From Gordonia sp. ABSL11-1 (GTDB lineage Bacteria; Actinomycetota; Actinomycetes; Mycobacteriales; Mycobacteriaceae): DNA of 64,000 nucleotides. Positions 9,595-18,698 of this stretch are shown here, piece after piece. A model generated the notes under the pieces. It worked only from the letters and a program-made list of their open reading frames with translations. It searched no databases and was not told the DNA's origin. Numbering within the stretch: the stretch's first letter is position 1; each line of letters starts with the position of its first letter. A program made the translations under genes and the position numbers. The DNA lies in the NCBI RefSeq assembly GCF_030315685.1, contig NZ_JASXSI010000002.1:62001-126000 (forward strand). The letters run 5' to 3'.

Positions 9595-10032
9595 ATGGCG
9601 AGATGGCGAGACCAGGCGAGCGTGGAGTGTCAGGCTGACTTCGACGATCTGTTGGATGTCTGTATCGAGGTGGCGGCCGAGCGGCTGAGTGAGAACTGGG
9701 GCTTTGATCCGGTCGCAGTTGTAAACTCTGGCGACGGCGAGCGGCGGATCGTCGCCACGGTGCCGCAGGACACGGACGAGTATGCGCTGTCCGAGACGCC
9801 GATCCGGGACCGGCTCGTGGGGGATCTGCGGACGCGTGCTGACGACATGCGGTCCTACGCAATCGTGTCCAACGTGACGACCGAGGATGACGGGGCGGAG
9901 CAACTTGAAGTGCTTTTGGAGCATCGTGAGTACGCGATGCAGATCCTGGTGCCGTACGAGATGCCCGATCCATCGACATTCAACCTGGGACCGATGACGG
10001 CAGCGGTGAGTCCTCACCTGGTGTGGGACTGA
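9595..10032 (+). CDS. Unknown, first gene of type VII toxin operon
   Basis: 145-aa soluble acidic protein without a recognisable motif. It is followed after 41 bp by two WXG100 genes and a toxin gene on the same strand. The position at the head of a type VII effector operon suggests an accessory or chaperone-like role, but nothing in the sequence proves it. The start codon at 9595 is the most upstream ATG of the frame. Confidence 0.6.
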   Translation: MARWRDQASVECQADFDDLLDVCIEVAAERLSENWGFDPVAVVNSGDGERRIVATVPQDTDEYALSETPIRDRLVGDLRTRADDMRSYAIVSNVTTEDDGAEQLEVLLEHREYAMQILVPYEMPDPSTFNLGPMTAAVSPHLVWD

Positions 10033-10073
10033 CGACGAGCAGACTGAGCTATTCCGACGACGAGGGGGTAACG

Positions 10074-10370
10074 GTGGGGGCAGAAGCACGCACACAGGTG
10101 GATGTGCAGCTTGATGCGGCGATGAGTGCCAAGCGCCATTCGGGCGGTATGGGTGATGAACTCGACAGGATCAGCCGCGACGTCGAAGATCTGTTGCGGG
10201 TGTGGCGCGGGGGATCAGCCAAAGCGTACGGGGATAGCTGGGGCGAGCTGAAAGAGGCCGTCCAGGTCATCATCGACGACCTCGATGATATCGGTGACAA
10301 GGTCGCCGCCGCGGCCCAGCGGTACGACGAGACCGATGGCGACAATTCGACCTCGTTGTTGAGGATCTGA
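10074..10370 (+). CDS. WXG100-family (Esx-like) protein 1
   Basis: 98 aa from the GTG at 10074, which has GAGGGGG in front; this matches the usual length of about 100 aa. The turn motif is WRG in LLRVWRGGSAKAYGDSWGEL, between two predicted helices. WXG100 proteins form helical-hairpin dimers exported by type VII secretion. The stop is 2 bp before the next WXG100 gene, the usual tandem arrangement for a heterodimer. Confidence 0.85.
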   Translation: MGAEARTQVDVQLDAAMSAKRHSGGMGDELDRISRDVEDLLRVWRGGSAKAYGDSWGELKEAVQVIIDDLDDIGDKVAAAAQRYDETDGDNSTSLLRI

Positions 10371-10372
10371 GC

Positions 10373-10690
10373 ATGGGCAGCGGTGCAGCGAGCCCCGACG
10401 ACGGCTACACGATCGATCTGAAGCTGCTCGATGACACCACCGAGCGGATCGCGAAGTTCGTCAAACGCCTCAGCGACATTATGGACGAGGTCGATAACGA
10501 TGTCGTCCAGCGATGCGCCCAGGTGTGGGGTGGCATTGGGTCGGATGCCTATCAGCAGCGGCAGGCGACATGGGCGCGGGCAATGACGCGCGCCAATGGG
10601 GAGGTCGAGGAGATGCGCATCGCAGCGCGGCGCGCGCACGCCAACTACACCTCGGCAAAGTCCACCAACCTGTCGATGCTGGGCCGGTGA
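10373..10690 (+). CDS. WXG100-family (Esx-like) protein 2
   Basis: 105 aa. The motif is WGG in RCAQVWGGIGSDAYQQRQATW, flanked by helical segments. It probably pairs with the preceding WXG100 protein and serves as export partner for the toxin encoded 4 bp downstream. Confidence 0.85.
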   Translation: MGSGAASPDDGYTIDLKLLDDTTERIAKFVKRLSDIMDEVDNDVVQRCAQVWGGIGSDAYQQRQATWARAMTRANGEVEEMRIAARRAHANYTSAKSTNLSMLGR

Positions 10691-10694
10691 CCGG

Positions 10695-11987
10695 ATGGCA
10701 GAAACTGTCCGGCCACGTAACTACTACCAAGTAGCATCGGCGCTCTTCGAGGTGGGCAACGCGCTCTCGAAGGCGCACGCGGACACCCTGAACGCACTTT
10801 CCGGGACTGGCGAGATGGCCGGCACCGACGACGCAGGCAATTCGTTTGCCGACGCCTACGACACCCAGGCGCAGGCCTTTGAGAGTATGGGGCGCAACCT
10901 CGGCCCGGCGATCCACAAGTATGGGCGCGTGCTGCTGCAAATGGGTAAGAACCATGCTGCCGCAGAAGGAGACTCGAACACTAACGGGTCTCAGGATGGC
11001 AACCCGCCCGCCGATCCTGGCGAGCCGCCGCTGGCCATGTGCATCGCGATGCCGACGGCGAAGGGCGGCGAAGGCGATGGCCTCGAAGAAGTCATCGGGC
11101 TCTTGCAGAAGGTCGGTATTCCGGTCCCTAACGGCAACACCGGCAAGCTCGACACCGCCTCGGCCGCCTGGTCGAAAGTGGCCGCCGACAGTGGCGGCAG
11201 CTACAAAGGCAAGCTGTCGGGGGTCTCCGGTATGTTCGGCGACCTCAACGGCGACGAGATTGACGTCGTCATCGAGGATCTCGAAGAACTCGACTCGTTC
11301 ATCGACGAGTACACCGAACTGGCTGCCGCACTGAAGGATAGCGTCGAGTCACACAAGGAGTACCTGGGGCAGGTCCGTTCGCAAATGGACGGCCTGCTCA
11401 ACGACATGGCGAAAGACCTGGCGGTCGACGCGGTCATCACGGTCGGCCTGGCGGTGGTCACCGCCGGATTTGGTGGCACAGTCGGCGCCGCCAAGCTGAC
11501 GGCCACCGTGACGCGGTACGGGGCGAAGATCCGCAACGTCATCGAGACGGTCAAGCGCACCCGAGCTGGCATCAAGGTTGGCAACTTCTTTGAGAAGGGC
11601 GCCAAAGCCAAGTCCAGCGACCGGTTGACTCACTTCCTGCAGATGCAGCTCAAGGAAGCGAACACCCAGGGGCAGAAGAACAATCTGAGGGGCCGCATCG
11701 GCGAGCTGAAGGCGGGCATCGACCCCAACAAGCCGAAGACCAAGATCCAGATCAATGGTCGAACCCGTGTACCCGACGACATTGACGATGTCGCGCAAGA
11801 GGTTACCGAGGTCAAGAACACGAACAAGATCGGCGCGACACAGCAGATCAAGGACATGATGGACTACGCGCACGCCCGTGGCTATACGATGAAGCTCGTT
11901 GTCGACGAGCGAACCCAAATTTCCCCGCCGCTACAGCGGCTGATCGATAGTGGTCAAATCACGCTTGAGAAGATGAGTTTGAACTGA
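10695..11987 (+). CDS. Type VII polymorphic toxin, REase-like C-terminus
   Basis: 430 aa. The N-terminal part (about 1-90) is helical and resembles WXG/LXG-type secretion domains. A linker with PPADPGEPP and a small hydrophobic segment (VDAVITVGLAVVTAGFGG, about 240) follow. The C-terminal 75 residues have the pattern of a restriction-endonuclease-fold toxin: RVPDDIDDVAQEVTEVKN, then QQIKDMMDYAHARGYTMKL and a closing beta segment. The EVKN resembles the catalytic E-x-K. A nuclease of Tox-REase type is therefore likely. The gene is followed after 1 bp by its probable immunity gene. Start ATG 10695 follows the upstream stop by 4 bp. Confidence 0.75.
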   Translation: MAETVRPRNYYQVASALFEVGNALSKAHADTLNALSGTGEMAGTDDAGNSFADAYDTQAQAFESMGRNLGPAIHKYGRVLLQMGKNHAAAEGDSNTNGSQDGNPPADPGEPPLAMCIAMPTAKGGEGDGLEEVIGLLQKVGIPVPNGNTGKLDTASAAWSKVAADSGGSYKGKLSGVSGMFGDLNGDEIDVVIEDLEELDSFIDEYTELAAALKDSVESHKEYLGQVRSQMDGLLNDMAKDLAVDAVITVGLAVVTAGFGGTVGAAKLTATVTRYGAKIRNVIETVKRTRAGIKVGNFFEKGAKAKSSDRLTHFLQMQLKEANTQGQKNNLRGRIGELKAGIDPNKPKTKIQINGRTRVPDDIDDVAQEVTEVKNTNKIGATQQIKDMMDYAHARGYTMKLVVDERTQISPPLQRLIDSGQITLEKMSLN

Positions 11988-11988
11988 G

Positions 11989-12633
11989 ATGGCACCGTCA
12001 CCCGAATGGATCAGAGCGCACGAGCGTCTCTCCGCAGACATCACGAACGTAAGCAAGAAGGCGAAGCTGCCCTTTCGTTCGTTGCCCGATCTTGTCAATA
12101 GCACCGAACGGTACCCGGAGTTGGTGCCCCTTTTGATCGATTGGCTGCGCACCGCTGAGCAGAAGTCTGGGCTGACTGATGCTCGCGAGCTGGGCAATTT
12201 TCGCGATGGCCTGTGTCGCGCCCTTACGACCATCGACGCGATGGGCACTGATGCGGTGCCAGTGCTCTTCGACCAGTTCTATGTCGAACCACGTATGCCC
12301 GAGGTGAACTTGTATGCCGTCGGCAACGCGCTCGAGTACCTGGCCGTGCCGACCGACTATGAACGCATGGCCAATGTGGCCGCCGATCGTTCGCTAGGCT
12401 CCGGGCGGGCGGCCGTGCTGGAGTGGCTCATCAAGCAAGGCTCCGACGATGGACTCAGGATCGTCGTCGACCAGCTCGACGATCCCAGTGTGAGGGCCCT
12501 GGGTGTGAAGTTCATCCGCCAGTTCAAGCCTCTACCGGCCGGGCTGCGCCCCGTGATCGAACAGTACATCGACGACCCGGACAGCGAGGTCCGTAAACAG
12601 GCGAAAGCAACGCTGAACAAACTGCCGGCGTAG
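11989..12633 (+). CDS. HEAT-like immunity protein (probable)
   Basis: 214-aa helical protein, with repeats suggestive of HEAT/armadillo folds (DDPSVRALGVKFIRQF, then DDPDSEVRKQAKATLNKL at the C-terminus). It starts 1 bp after the toxin stop. By position it should bind and neutralise the nuclease domain of the upstream toxin; this is inferred from context, not from a recognised immunity family. Confidence 0.65.
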   Translation: MAPSPEWIRAHERLSADITNVSKKAKLPFRSLPDLVNSTERYPELVPLLIDWLRTAEQKSGLTDARELGNFRDGLCRALTTIDAMGTDAVPVLFDQFYVEPRMPEVNLYAVGNALEYLAVPTDYERMANVAADRSLGSGRAAVLEWLIKQGSDDGLRIVVDQLDDPSVRALGVKFIRQFKPLPAGLRPVIEQYIDDPDSEVRKQAKATLNKLPA

Positions 12634-12745
12634 CCCGGTTCGCGGCCGAACCCATTCAGATGTGGGCCAGACTTCAACGCTCGAAGCGATAACGCAGGGC
12701 AGCGTTCTTGCCTTGCCTCCCATTCCCGGTCACAATCCAGGTGAC

Positions 12746-13054
12746 TCAGGTTTCGCAGACAGTCGGGTGGGTACAAACCTGACGCAGTCGCTCCCAGACA
12801 GTTGCATCCAGGCCCGCCATCGTCGGGCCGTCGAGGATGACGCGGAGACGTCGGAAATAGGCTTCCTCGGCGAGGCCGAACGTGACGAGGATGTCCTCGG
12901 CGTTGCCACCGCCGAAGGGTGCCCACCGCAGCGCGAAGGCGACCAGCTCGTGGCGTTCGTTCCACCATTCTGCCTGGCGCGCATCGCTACCGGTCGGGTC
13001 CGGAGTGCGGGGTCGAAGTGGGGTTCCAGTTTGGGATGCTCTGCGTCTCGTCAC
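12746..13054 (-). CDS. Small conserved protein, copy 1
   Basis: 102 aa from the GTG at 13054. The core RQAEWWNERHELVAFALRWA and GGGNAEDILVTFGL-x-EE-x-FRRLRVILDGPTM is nearly identical to the protein at 19644-19967. The spacing of the WW and FRRL elements recalls DUF3263-like actinobacterial proteins; the assignment is tentative. The C-terminus differs from copy 2. Together with the fragment upstream of it, it is a partial duplicate of the 19.6-20.3 kb pair. Confidence 0.55.
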   Translation of the reverse strand: MTRRRASQTGTPLRPRTPDPTGSDARQAEWWNERHELVAFALRWAPFGGGNAEDILVTFGLAEEAYFRRLRVILDGPTMAGLDATVWERLRQVCTHPTVCET

Positions 13055-13101
13055 GGGCGTGCGTCTGGGTCGGTAGTTCGTTCGTTTGCGCGGCGCCGGT
13101 C

Positions 13102-13250
13102 TCAAGCGGTTTGGCGTTCTTGCTCGGCACGGTCGCGTAGTTGTTGCAGGAATACTCGGTCTGATTCGGGGTCTTGAGGGATGTGGGGGTCCTGGGCGCT
13201 CGTCGCGGCCCCCGATTCAACCGAGTAGGGCCAGGTTCCGGGGGGGGGGT
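13102..13250 (-). pseudogene. PLDc_N-type protein fragment, copy 1
   Basis: Encodes only the C-terminal part (HIPQDPESDRVFLQQLRDRA and onward) of the protein intact at 19964-20347. The N-terminal membrane half is missing, and homology stops at a poly-G run near 13240. A premature stop follows. The break lies next to the end of the peptide cluster at 13329. Confidence 0.65.
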
Positions 13251-13328
13251 GAGTAGTTGAGGTATTCGTGGGTGTCGTCGGCAGGGTCGATGCGCACCAG
13301 CACCGACTTCCCAAACCGCTCTTAGGTG

Positions 13329-14090
13329 TCAACCCCGGCTGCTCTGTGCTGCGACGATAATCGGAATGTGCAGCACAGCGAGATGCCAGAACGAGACTCG
13401 TAGGCAGATCGCGTTCGTAGCATGAAACGCAAGCCCTAGCTGAGCGTAAGTTCGTCGCAGAGAGGGCGACCCCAGCACGCTGACCGGTAGTGCGGAAATC
13501 TCGAAGACGAGCACTGCTCTGGAAATCCATTTTGGGGGGAAGATTCGCGCAAACTGTAGGACTGGTCGCGGCGCATACAGTTGGATTGCATTCTCAACAA
13601 TATCACCCGTGAGCAGCCAAGACCGTGGAGCCTCTCTGAGTTTCACCAAACCGGATGCGGTGTAGATGGCCGAGGGATAGTGAGAGAGAGCAGGAAGCGA
13701 TTCTGACGAGCAGGGAGCAAGCCTGTCCAACGCAAAGACGCCAAGCGCGTACAAATACAGGTGGTCCAGGTAGGGCGCGAAACCATCGATTCGGCGTGTG
13801 CTAGCCGCTTCGGTCAGGGCCCCCGCCGCGACTGAGCGAAACGACAGACGACTGCTCAGTAGATCATCGGCCGAGAAGACGACCGCCGCCACCTTTCCCG
13901 CGCGGTACAGCCAGACGGCCGCGCGGGAGGACATTCCTGCCGGACCGACGTGACTGCGTGGGACCTTCGCGATCAGCCACGCTGGTGGTGCAGTTAGACC
14001 GCGAAGTAGTATTGCACCAGCTGAGATGCGCCGCGAAGCGCGAACCCACCCATCGCGGTCATACTTCCCAACCCGCAGACTGACGCTCAC
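13329..14090 (-). CDS. HTTM-like membrane protein
   Basis: 253 aa from the GTG at 14090, which overlaps the upstream stop (GTGA), so translation is coupled. Several hydrophobic helices are present. YTASGLVKLREAPRSWLLTG, later FEISALPVSVLG and GLAFHATNAICLRVSFWHLA follow the pattern of HTTM domains, the family related to vitamin K-dependent gamma-glutamyl carboxylase. HTTM proteins occur in some bacterial peptide clusters as possible modifying membrane enzymes. Last gene of the minus-strand operon that starts with the 30-aa peptide. The assignment rests on pattern only. Confidence 0.6.
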   Translation of the reverse strand: MSVSLRVGKYDRDGWVRASRRISAGAILLRGLTAPPAWLIAKVPRSHVGPAGMSSRAAVWLYRAGKVAAVVFSADDLLSSRLSFRSVAAGALTEAASTRRIDGFAPYLDHLYLYALGVFALDRLAPCSSESLPALSHYPSAIYTASGLVKLREAPRSWLLTGDIVENAIQLYAPRPVLQFARIFPPKWISRAVLVFEISALPVSVLGSPSLRRTYAQLGLAFHATNAICLRVSFWHLAVLHIPIIVAAQSSRG

Positions 14091-14566
14091 AGGGTGACCC
14101 TGCAGGCTGAGTGATCCACAGTCAACGTAAGCTTCACATCCTTGGGCGCGAGTACGTGCACGCAGGCGGCGACAACATCGTCGCAACGCAGTCGGTTCGC
14201 CGGACCTCTAACCTGGTCAAACGGTATCCACCCGCGTCGCTGAGCGTCTAGGGAGACTTGAGCGATCCTCCGCACTTCGTCGTCTCCTTTATTGAGAGCC
14301 AAACGAAGGATACTGGTGCAGCGTGCCGGTTCGAGCGGAAGAATATGAGCCGCGGCTACAACCGTCGTCTCGCCGTTCGCGTGGTGGAAGAGCACCAGAG
14401 TTCGCATGCCTCCCCGAGTGAGCGGATACGCGAACATGTCATACCGCCGCACTAGCGGAAAGACATCCCATCCTGCGGCACGCAAGAGCAACGCGCCTAT
14501 GTATCCGCTCGCGACTAGGTCAATCGCGTGCCCAAGAGTCGGCCGACTCGACCACACGGACACCAC
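14087..14566 (-). CDS. Unknown protein in peptide cluster
   Basis: 159 aa if started at the GTG at 14566; the exact start is uncertain because the frame overlaps the end of the oxidoreductase gene by 47 bp. It contains YIGALLLRAAGWDVFPLVRR and a charged C-terminal half. No recognised domain. Overlaps with both neighbours show it belongs to the operon. Products of this size next to HTTM genes might be partner subunits, but no evidence is visible. Confidence 0.55.
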   Translation of the reverse strand: MVSVWSSRPTLGHAIDLVASGYIGALLLRAAGWDVFPLVRRYDMFAYPLTRGGMRTLVLFHHANGETTVVAAAHILPLEPARCTSILRLALNKGDDEVRRIAQVSLDAQRRGWIPFDQVRGPANRLRCDDVVAACVHVLAPKDVKLTLTVDHSACRVTL

Positions 14567-15881
14567 CCCCTGCCACCGATTGCGCCGCCATTAGCAGTAT
14601 CAACTGCGACAGAAAATGGCGATCGAGATCAATGTTCTGGTCGTACTGGTCACCGCGTACCTTGGAGATGAAACTCTGCAAGGCTCGAAGCTTCGAAGAT
14701 GTTGAAAGACTCCGCTGCGTGGGTGGCGGGCTGAGGTCCTCGTACACAGGCCTTCCTAGTTCGGCCGCAAACAAGGGATTCCGAGTCACGTCGGCTTGCA
14801 TACACCGTCTAGGCAAACCGGCCAATCGGTCGGTAGCTGCGCTGTGTGGAACCTCGAGGAGCCGAAGCAAGACGTTTTGCAGTTCACCCTGATTAATCAG
14901 GGTTAGCTCGTTTGACAACCTGCCAAGATGAAGCTTCTCGTCGACGGATTGAGCTCGTGACCAACGCCGGTTGCTTGTTGAGTCATGAATACTAGCGACG
15001 CTGACGAGCGTCGAGTGGCCGTCGTGTCGCCTGACCTTTGCGTTCACCACGCAGTCGTACTCAGCGCCAACGTTCATGAGGTGAGGGTCGGATTGTCCGC
15101 GGCGGCCCAAATAGTCGTCTACCGAGCGGGACGTTGTCTGCACTTCGACCGAACCTAAGCCGAAAGGATAAGTATCGAGGCCCGCGAGCCACACGGCGGT
15201 ATCAACCGCATGGTAGCCAGAGTGGTTCAGTGCGCCATACCCGTGGACAAAGGGATGGTCACCGACTCGGTCGCACTCGGCGGCTTCGCGCTGTTCTCCA
15301 TCGCTGTACTGGGTCGATGCGAAACTGACTCTCACTCCGTGCGATCGCTCGGCGGCCTCAATCAGCTGCTTAGATAACCTCATCGAATCACCGAAACGTC
15401 GGGTGATGTTCACGCTACCGAGGGGGCGACCGTGCCGAGTGCGAAAAGACCTCGATAGTTTCACCAAAGAGGCAATAGCGTCTGCCGCATACTGCTGGTT
15501 CAGAGAGACATCGACCGGGCAAATGAACGGCTTGTCGCACAAGTATGGCAGACCCGCACTTTCCAATGCTTCAACGTATCGCAAGTGCGGAGGCGGATCC
15601 GTGGCTACCACAACCGCATGTATGCCCAACGCCGTAAGCTGACTCACAACCGCATCTGGTCGCTGCAATCTCCCTGCAACACTGTCGATCGCGACCGTAG
15701 ACGGCGGCATATCGCAGGCACCCTCCGCCTGAGCCCTGTCAACTGCAGCACCCAGTTGGGCCTTGTAGTCGACGATCGCAGACACCGACACGGGAACACC
15801 GTCGCGCCGAATATGCGCGATGCACGGCAAGTGAGTGCGCTTGGTCTGCTCGCCAGCTCCAACGATGGCTAGGCGGATCAA
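14520..15881 (-). CDS. Gfo/Idh/MocA-family oxidoreductase
   Basis: 453 aa, longer than the usual 330-390. The N-terminal Rossmann motif is MIRLAIVGAGEQTKRTHLP, with VVVATDPPPHLRYVEALESAGLPYLCDKPF giving the conserved C-D-K-P motif (EKP in most members). GALNHSGYHAVDTAVWLAGL supplies the catalytic His region. The enzyme would use NAD(P) to oxidise or reduce a hydroxyl/keto group. It starts inside the stop of the MFS gene (ATGA overlap). In this cluster it may tailor the peptide or make a building block. Confidence 0.75.
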   Translation of the reverse strand: MIRLAIVGAGEQTKRTHLPCIAHIRRDGVPVSVSAIVDYKAQLGAAVDRAQAEGACDMPPSTVAIDSVAGRLQRPDAVVSQLTALGIHAVVVATDPPPHLRYVEALESAGLPYLCDKPFICPVDVSLNQQYAADAIASLVKLSRSFRTRHGRPLGSVNITRRFGDSMRLSKQLIEAAERSHGVRVSFASTQYSDGEQREAAECDRVGDHPFVHGYGALNHSGYHAVDTAVWLAGLDTYPFGLGSVEVQTTSRSVDDYLGRRGQSDPHLMNVGAEYDCVVNAKVRRHDGHSTLVSVASIHDSTSNRRWSRAQSVDEKLHLGRLSNELTLINQGELQNVLLRLLEVPHSAATDRLAGLPRRCMQADVTRNPLFAAELGRPVYEDLSPPPTQRSLSTSSKLRALQSFISKVRGDQYDQNIDLDRHFLSQLILLMAAQSVAGGGVRVVESADSWARD

Positions 15882-17176
15882 ATGAGCTCTTCCTGAACAG
15901 TTGCCTTCCGTGCGAGCGCTCGATATCGCATCGTCAAATAGATAGCAGTTACCGCTCCCAGGGCAGTGAAGACCTTCACCGGGTCAAGACGCATGAGCGA
16001 GGTGTTCACATAAACATCACTCGAACTTAACGCCACTAGGGAAGCTCCCACGGCGATGTTCAATTGCATCGCCGCCGACGAAGTCAGGTCAATTAGAGTG
16101 AACGCCCGCACTCGATGTGATGGCTGTACGACCTCGTACTCCACTGTTGACAATGTCAATGCAAAGGCTGATTTGGTCATCTGAAAGGAAAGAACCAGAA
16201 CGGCAAATATTACAGAGCCGAGGTCTTTGCCGCGCACTTCGGGGAAAAAGGTCCAAATAATCATCTCAACCGATAGAGTGACCCCAACGAAGCCCAAAGC
16301 TCGACTTGGGCCAACCTTTGAAACGAACCACCCGGAAACTGGCGTGATCGCCAGCGATACAACACTCCTTAGACTCAGAACCAGGCCAACGACGAACGCC
16401 GAGACTTCAAGAACAGTCAATGCGTAAACTGACATTAGCGGCACACCAATGAGAAATTGCGCAGCCGCAGCGAAGTATATCAGTCGGTAGTCCGGATCAT
16501 TGAGAACATCTCGCCACTTTCTGAAAGGTTCGAGGGTGCCAGTTTCCGGCCGATGTTGGGACTCCGGCAGACGGCGATAGACAATCATCGAACCTAAGAG
16601 ATATAGGAGACAGTATATGAGGATGCCGTGGTATAGCGCGCCTGTGATGCGGCCATCGAACGCAAAGGTTTGAATCATAAACGCCGCCATGACGGTCGCT
16701 TGAGCCCAGAAGCGCATGCTTGCTAGAAAGAGGGGACGTTCCTCAGAACCCGTAAACTCTGCCAACCAGGCGCTCCAGGCTGCACCGAATGAGATCGATA
16801 TGCCAATTTCTGCCAGCGTACTACCTATCACCAAAGCCGCAGCGAGGGCGTTACGGTCAGTCTGCCAGAAAACCGAGCCGACGAGTAAGAGCGCTACGGC
16901 TGTCGCGACAGTAATCGCGCCATAGTTCATGATCCGCCGGTAGCCGACGCGGTCTGCCAGCGAAGGAGCGAGCAGCTGGATCGGGATACTGATTAGCATG
17001 CTCAGGGCAACGATACTAACCAGATTGGGCGAGAATCCCAGTGTATCCACGACGTAAATCTGAAAAATGTCCGCAGACATTCCTCCGGTGGCACTACTTA
17101 GCAGAATTATTCCAGACGCAGGCAAAAGCGCGTTGCGGGTCACTGCGTTTGGTCCGAAGATCGCTCTCACACGCAC
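15878..17176 (-). CDS. MFS transporter
   Basis: 432 aa with about 12 hydrophobic segments. A cytoplasmic loop after the second segment, LADRVGYRRIMNYG, matches the MFS motif A (D-R-x-G-x-R-R). A charged central loop (PESQHRPETGTLEPF) divides the two halves. Likely an exporter of the cluster product, located in the plasma membrane. It follows the DUF1399-type gene by 11 bp and overlaps the oxidoreductase gene by 4 bp. Confidence 0.8.
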   Translation of the reverse strand: MRVRAIFGPNAVTRNALLPASGIILLSSATGGMSADIFQIYVVDTLGFSPNLVSIVALSMLISIPIQLLAPSLADRVGYRRIMNYGAITVATAVALLLVGSVFWQTDRNALAAALVIGSTLAEIGISISFGAAWSAWLAEFTGSEERPLFLASMRFWAQATVMAAFMIQTFAFDGRITGALYHGILIYCLLYLLGSMIVYRRLPESQHRPETGTLEPFRKWRDVLNDPDYRLIYFAAAAQFLIGVPLMSVYALTVLEVSAFVVGLVLSLRSVVSLAITPVSGWFVSKVGPSRALGFVGVTLSVEMIIWTFFPEVRGKDLGSVIFAVLVLSFQMTKSAFALTLSTVEYEVVQPSHRVRAFTLIDLTSSAAMQLNIAVGASLVALSSSDVYVNTSLMRLDPVKVFTALGAVTAIYLTMRYRALARKATVQEELI

Positions 17177-17187
17177 AGCCTATCGAA

Positions 17188-17658
17188 TCACCTCGTGAGG
17201 AAAGCGGGTAAGTCAACTCCAAACTCTTCCTTATACAGGACAACCATCTTGCGAAAAGCGTCTTTCAGCGCGCGCTCGTCATCGGGGCCTCGGACGCCAA
17301 AATACGGAAAGTGATGAAAATAGTACCCAAAGATGTGGTCGCAGTCCTCATGGTAACGATAGGTATCAAGGATGTGGCTGTGCCAAAACACATCGATATC
17401 TTTCGTCGGAGGTAGCAACTCCCCCTCATGCTTCCGCCTCAGGAACAGCCATCGCTTGTAGTGTAGTTCACAAAAGTCAGCATGGATATCCTCGATAGGC
17501 GCCTCACTCGGCAGCCCGGGTTGCGTAATAATGGACTTAATTTCCTCGAAATTCAAAGCTGCGATGTACTCGCGAACGTCACTAAGGTCGCTAATCCTAT
17601 TAGCGCTTGGCGTGACTGTCCTTTCCGAACCGGAACTAGACTTCAGCGTGATTTGCAT
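17188..17658 (-). CDS. DUF1399/GRDP-like protein, candidate peptide modifier
   Basis: 156 aa, soluble. The signature DIDVFWHSHILDTYRYHEDC and IFGYYFHHFPYFGVRG is that of glycine-rich-domain-protein-like (DUF1399) proteins. The clustered His, Asp and Cys residues look like a metal site, which would suit an oxidative enzyme, but no activity is known to me for bacterial members. It is the first gene after the 30-aa peptide (88 bp downstream) and the most likely to act on it. The ATG start at 17658 heads an open frame with no better alternative. Confidence 0.7.
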   Translation of the reverse strand: MQITLKSSSGSERTVTPSANRISDLSDVREYIAALNFEEIKSIITQPGLPSEAPIEDIHADFCELHYKRWLFLRRKHEGELLPPTKDIDVFWHSHILDTYRYHEDCDHIFGYYFHHFPYFGVRGPDDERALKDAFRKMVVLYKEEFGVDLPAFLTR

Positions 17659-17746
17659 ACCAATCCACCTCGAACTCGAATGCCTCTATTACAGTCGAAC
17701 GCGAGGCCACCTACATTAATGGCCCCGCGTCCGGTAATGACTGTGC

Positions 17747-17839
17747 TCAGCAGTCGCAACGCGTCGGGGTGATTCCCCCATCGTCGGAAGTGACGATGAC
17801 TTCGCGCGACTCATCGCGCGTCTCTTGGTACGTGTCCAT
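17747..17839 (-). CDS. Candidate RiPP precursor peptide, 30 aa
   Basis: Short ORF reading ATG to TGA, preceded by GAAAGGAGGAGCA, one of the best ribosome binding sites in the window. The peptide starts MDTYQETRDESREVIV and ends TPTRCDC: an acidic leader-like part, a DDGG hinge, then a C-terminus with two Cys separated by Asp. It is too short for ordinary gene callers. It is the first gene of an operon with a possible modifying enzyme, exporter, oxidoreductase and HTTM protein. A C-terminal Cys-x-Cys core is a typical place for post-translational chemistry. Translation is inferred from the RBS and context only. Confidence 0.65.
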   Translation of the reverse strand: MDTYQETRDESREVIVTSDDGGITPTRCDC

Positions 17840-17915
17840 TGCTCCTCCTTTCAACCGTCCGGCGTCCGACAACATCAATTCGACTGTCGATCACCTATTG
17901 ACTGTTTGCCTCGCT

Positions 17916-17944
17916 AAATTAACACGCACCCGTGGGAGCTGCAA
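17916..17944 (-). promoter_or_regulatory. Possible sigma-A promoter for peptide operon
   Basis: On the minus strand, TTGCAG and TAATTT stand 17 bp apart, about 80 bp upstream of the peptide start. This is a reasonable sigma-70-type promoter in an AT-rich interval. Confidence 0.35.
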
Positions 17945-18698
17945 CAGATTCAGATGGTGCCAGGGAGCCGCCAGATACGGACGCAATAGCGTCCGCCCCT
18001 TCGCAGCCCCTTCGTTGCTACTTCAATGGTAATGAGTCCTTAAAGATCGAATCGAGTTCAGTGAGAACGGACAGCCGTCCTCTGACCAGCAGTGATAACG
18101 CTGAGTACGTCGAAATAGTAAGTTGGTTTGATTAGGATTGAGGTTGGACATGTGCCCGCTCACACCGCGTGCGAGCAGCGTCGCATAGCTGACTCGGTGA
18201 CGTTGCTCCGCGAAGGTTCATGGTTCGAATTAGTCCAATCGAACGACTATTAACACACGGTCGCCGATGGCGATGACTATGTATACGCAATTCGTGTTCA
18301 ACTATTGTGAATGCCCAGAGTCGTGCTGTTGCTCCTGTCGGCGGCTGACGAGACTGCATTCACCCCCGTTGGGTCATCGTGGACCAAAAACCAACAGATG
18401 AGCGTCCTTCAGTCGACGCGTGGAGCTGGCGGTGAGGGGTGGACGTGGGACTGGTGCCTCGCCCATGGTTTGAGACTGTCATTGGCCCGGGCGCCGCGCT
18501 GTACAACTTCAGGAACCCCGTTGCCGGTCAACGGTGCCGCCCTCGTCGACGACGCCGGGCCAAACCTTGAGCGCGCTGTGACACCCAGTACCGATTGTGT
18601 GGAGCAGGCTGATCGTGATCCCTTGCGAACGTCACGGTCGCCGCGCCGCCATCCGCGCGTCCCTGCGTCCTCCGCGATGTGGTGAACTGATGGCGGTG

